Origin: Priapulus caudatus
Taxonomy: Eukaryota; Priapulida; Priapulimorpha; Priapulimorphida; Priapulidae
NCBI RefSeq assembly: GCF_000485595.1
Contig: NW_014577124.1
Coordinates: 526,774 to 590,773 of the forward strand
Reading direction: 5' to 3'
Length of the DNA: 64,000 nt
Of this stretch, positions 63,183 to 64,000 are shown piece after piece. The notes below the pieces were generated by a model, which did no database searches, was not told where the DNA came from, and saw only the letters and a list, made by a program, of their open reading frames with translations. Positions within the stretch are counted from its first letter, which is position 1, and each line of letters opens with the position of its first letter. Both the position numbers and the translations under genes were made by a program.

Positions 63183-64000
63183 CGTTTACTGAGGTTTACA
63201 TAACTGACGTTACACATAAATATAATTAAAAATACAAGTTTTAATATAAATTTAAAATATTATATATATTTATAAACAAATATAAATATATTATATAATA
63301 GTGCTGACCCGTTTTCACGTTTCACTCAATACAGTTATATACCAAAAATCTAAGCAAGTAGACATAGAGAGGCAAACTGAAGGAGAAGCATCTGTTTTAT
63401 TAGTAGACCTAGTTTCTACATGTACTATTCATTTATAATCTGGTACAAGAATAAAAATCATGACATTTATTGTAAGATTCCATTTCATTGTTGCATTTAA
63501 GACTGCCATCGCTTATTGTCATAAGGTGGTTTCGGTTTATAATGAACAATTATAGAATGCGCCGATTCCTGGCTAGTGCCAGTGTCAGTGACAGTGTAGC
63601 CCGACCAAACGGTGCGACGGATTGTCTATACATAATGTCCTATACATCCTAACCCTAGCGATACCGTTTCTCGGAGCTAAGTGACAGTGTAGCTCTAGTA
63701 GTAGTAGTACTATAGCCCGCGTACGTTGACTGCCGCAGGCGATCAATGTACGCGGGCTATAGTACTAGAGCTAGTGCCAGTGCAACTGTTGAACTGACTT
63801 ACTACTACTACTACTACTAATACTAATAGGCCTACTGAGTCATTGACTGACTGAGTGTAGCCCCTTCGCTCCCTCTCGTTCAGGCTCTACGGTTAGCGCT
63901 GTACTACTACCAGTACCAGTAGCGGAGGCGAAGAGGCTACACTTGTAGAGCTACAAGACACCATTCTGTAGTCAGTAACGGTGGTACTATGTCGCGTCAA
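63183..64000. other. Right-edge DNA without recognisable genes
   Basis: AT-rich to about 63500, then short repeated pieces (CAGTGTAGC, CAGTAGC, AGTAGTAGT) resembling the flanks of the foldback units. No coding exon is recognised. Confidence 0.5.
63675..63790. repeat. GCCGCAGG foldback unit, copy 2
   Basis: AGTACTATAGCCCGCGTACG then TTGACTGCCGCAGGCGATCA and GTACGCGGGCTATAGTACTA. The same core as at 17140-17366, here as a compact hairpin flanked by (AGT)n and (ACT)n tracts up to 63830. Confidence 0.85.

Noticed and set aside
1-64000. tRNA, rRNA or snRNA genes
   Set aside because: No cloverleaf with A and B boxes or other recognisable RNA gene was seen by eye. A covariance-model scan would be needed to exclude small ones.

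Overview
This window is animal nuclear DNA. It has spliced multi-exon genes with GT-AG and some GC-AG introns, long introns full of short inverted-repeat transposons, and four animal housekeeping or signalling genes plus one broken-off transporter. The CDSs match metazoan families, not plant or fungal ones. Repeat content and intron style suggest a marine-type invertebrate, but I cannot fix the phylum. Runs of N and several single-base indels in one GC-rich exon point to a draft assembly with uneven base quality.

Layout. (1) About 599-13926, + strand: the 3' two-thirds of a germinal-centre-kinase IV / Misshapen gene (MAP4K4/MINK1/TNIK orthologue). The kinase domain lies off the left edge; the linker and the whole C-terminal CNH domain are here. 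(2) 19373-27780, + strand: GTF2F1 (TFIIF alpha, RAP74), complete except for a tiny first coding exon. Its 3' terminal coding segment is tandemly duplicated past the stop codon. (3) 31058-39860, - strand: a type II membrane sulfotransferase of the WSCD1/2 type; some middle exons are not located. (4) 42943-49613, - strand: uroporphyrinogen decarboxylase (UROD, haem pathway), complete except for the start exon. (5) 56419-57330, - strand: the first two coding exons of an SLC16 monocarboxylate-transporter-like gene; the rest was not found. The genes are unrelated housekeeping/signalling neighbours with no sign of an operon.

The rest is mobile-element debris. I define several families by their ends and, where possible, by target-site duplications. 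They include hAT-like elements (8-bp or shorter duplications), Harbinger-like (TAA) and mariner-like (TA) MITEs, foldback elements with arms up to about 460 bp, and short perfect palindromes. There is also a LINE reverse-transcriptase tail and a small Helitron-type helicase relic. The right end (about 58.9-62.9 kb) is satellite and simple-sequence DNA interrupted by a 1.55-kb hAT-like element. The most striking item is a foldback family ending in CACAGGCACTTG. One copy sits inside another repeat whose unoccupied twin lies 100 bp away, giving an exact empty-site comparison. No antiviral, toxin or prokaryote-like system was seen.
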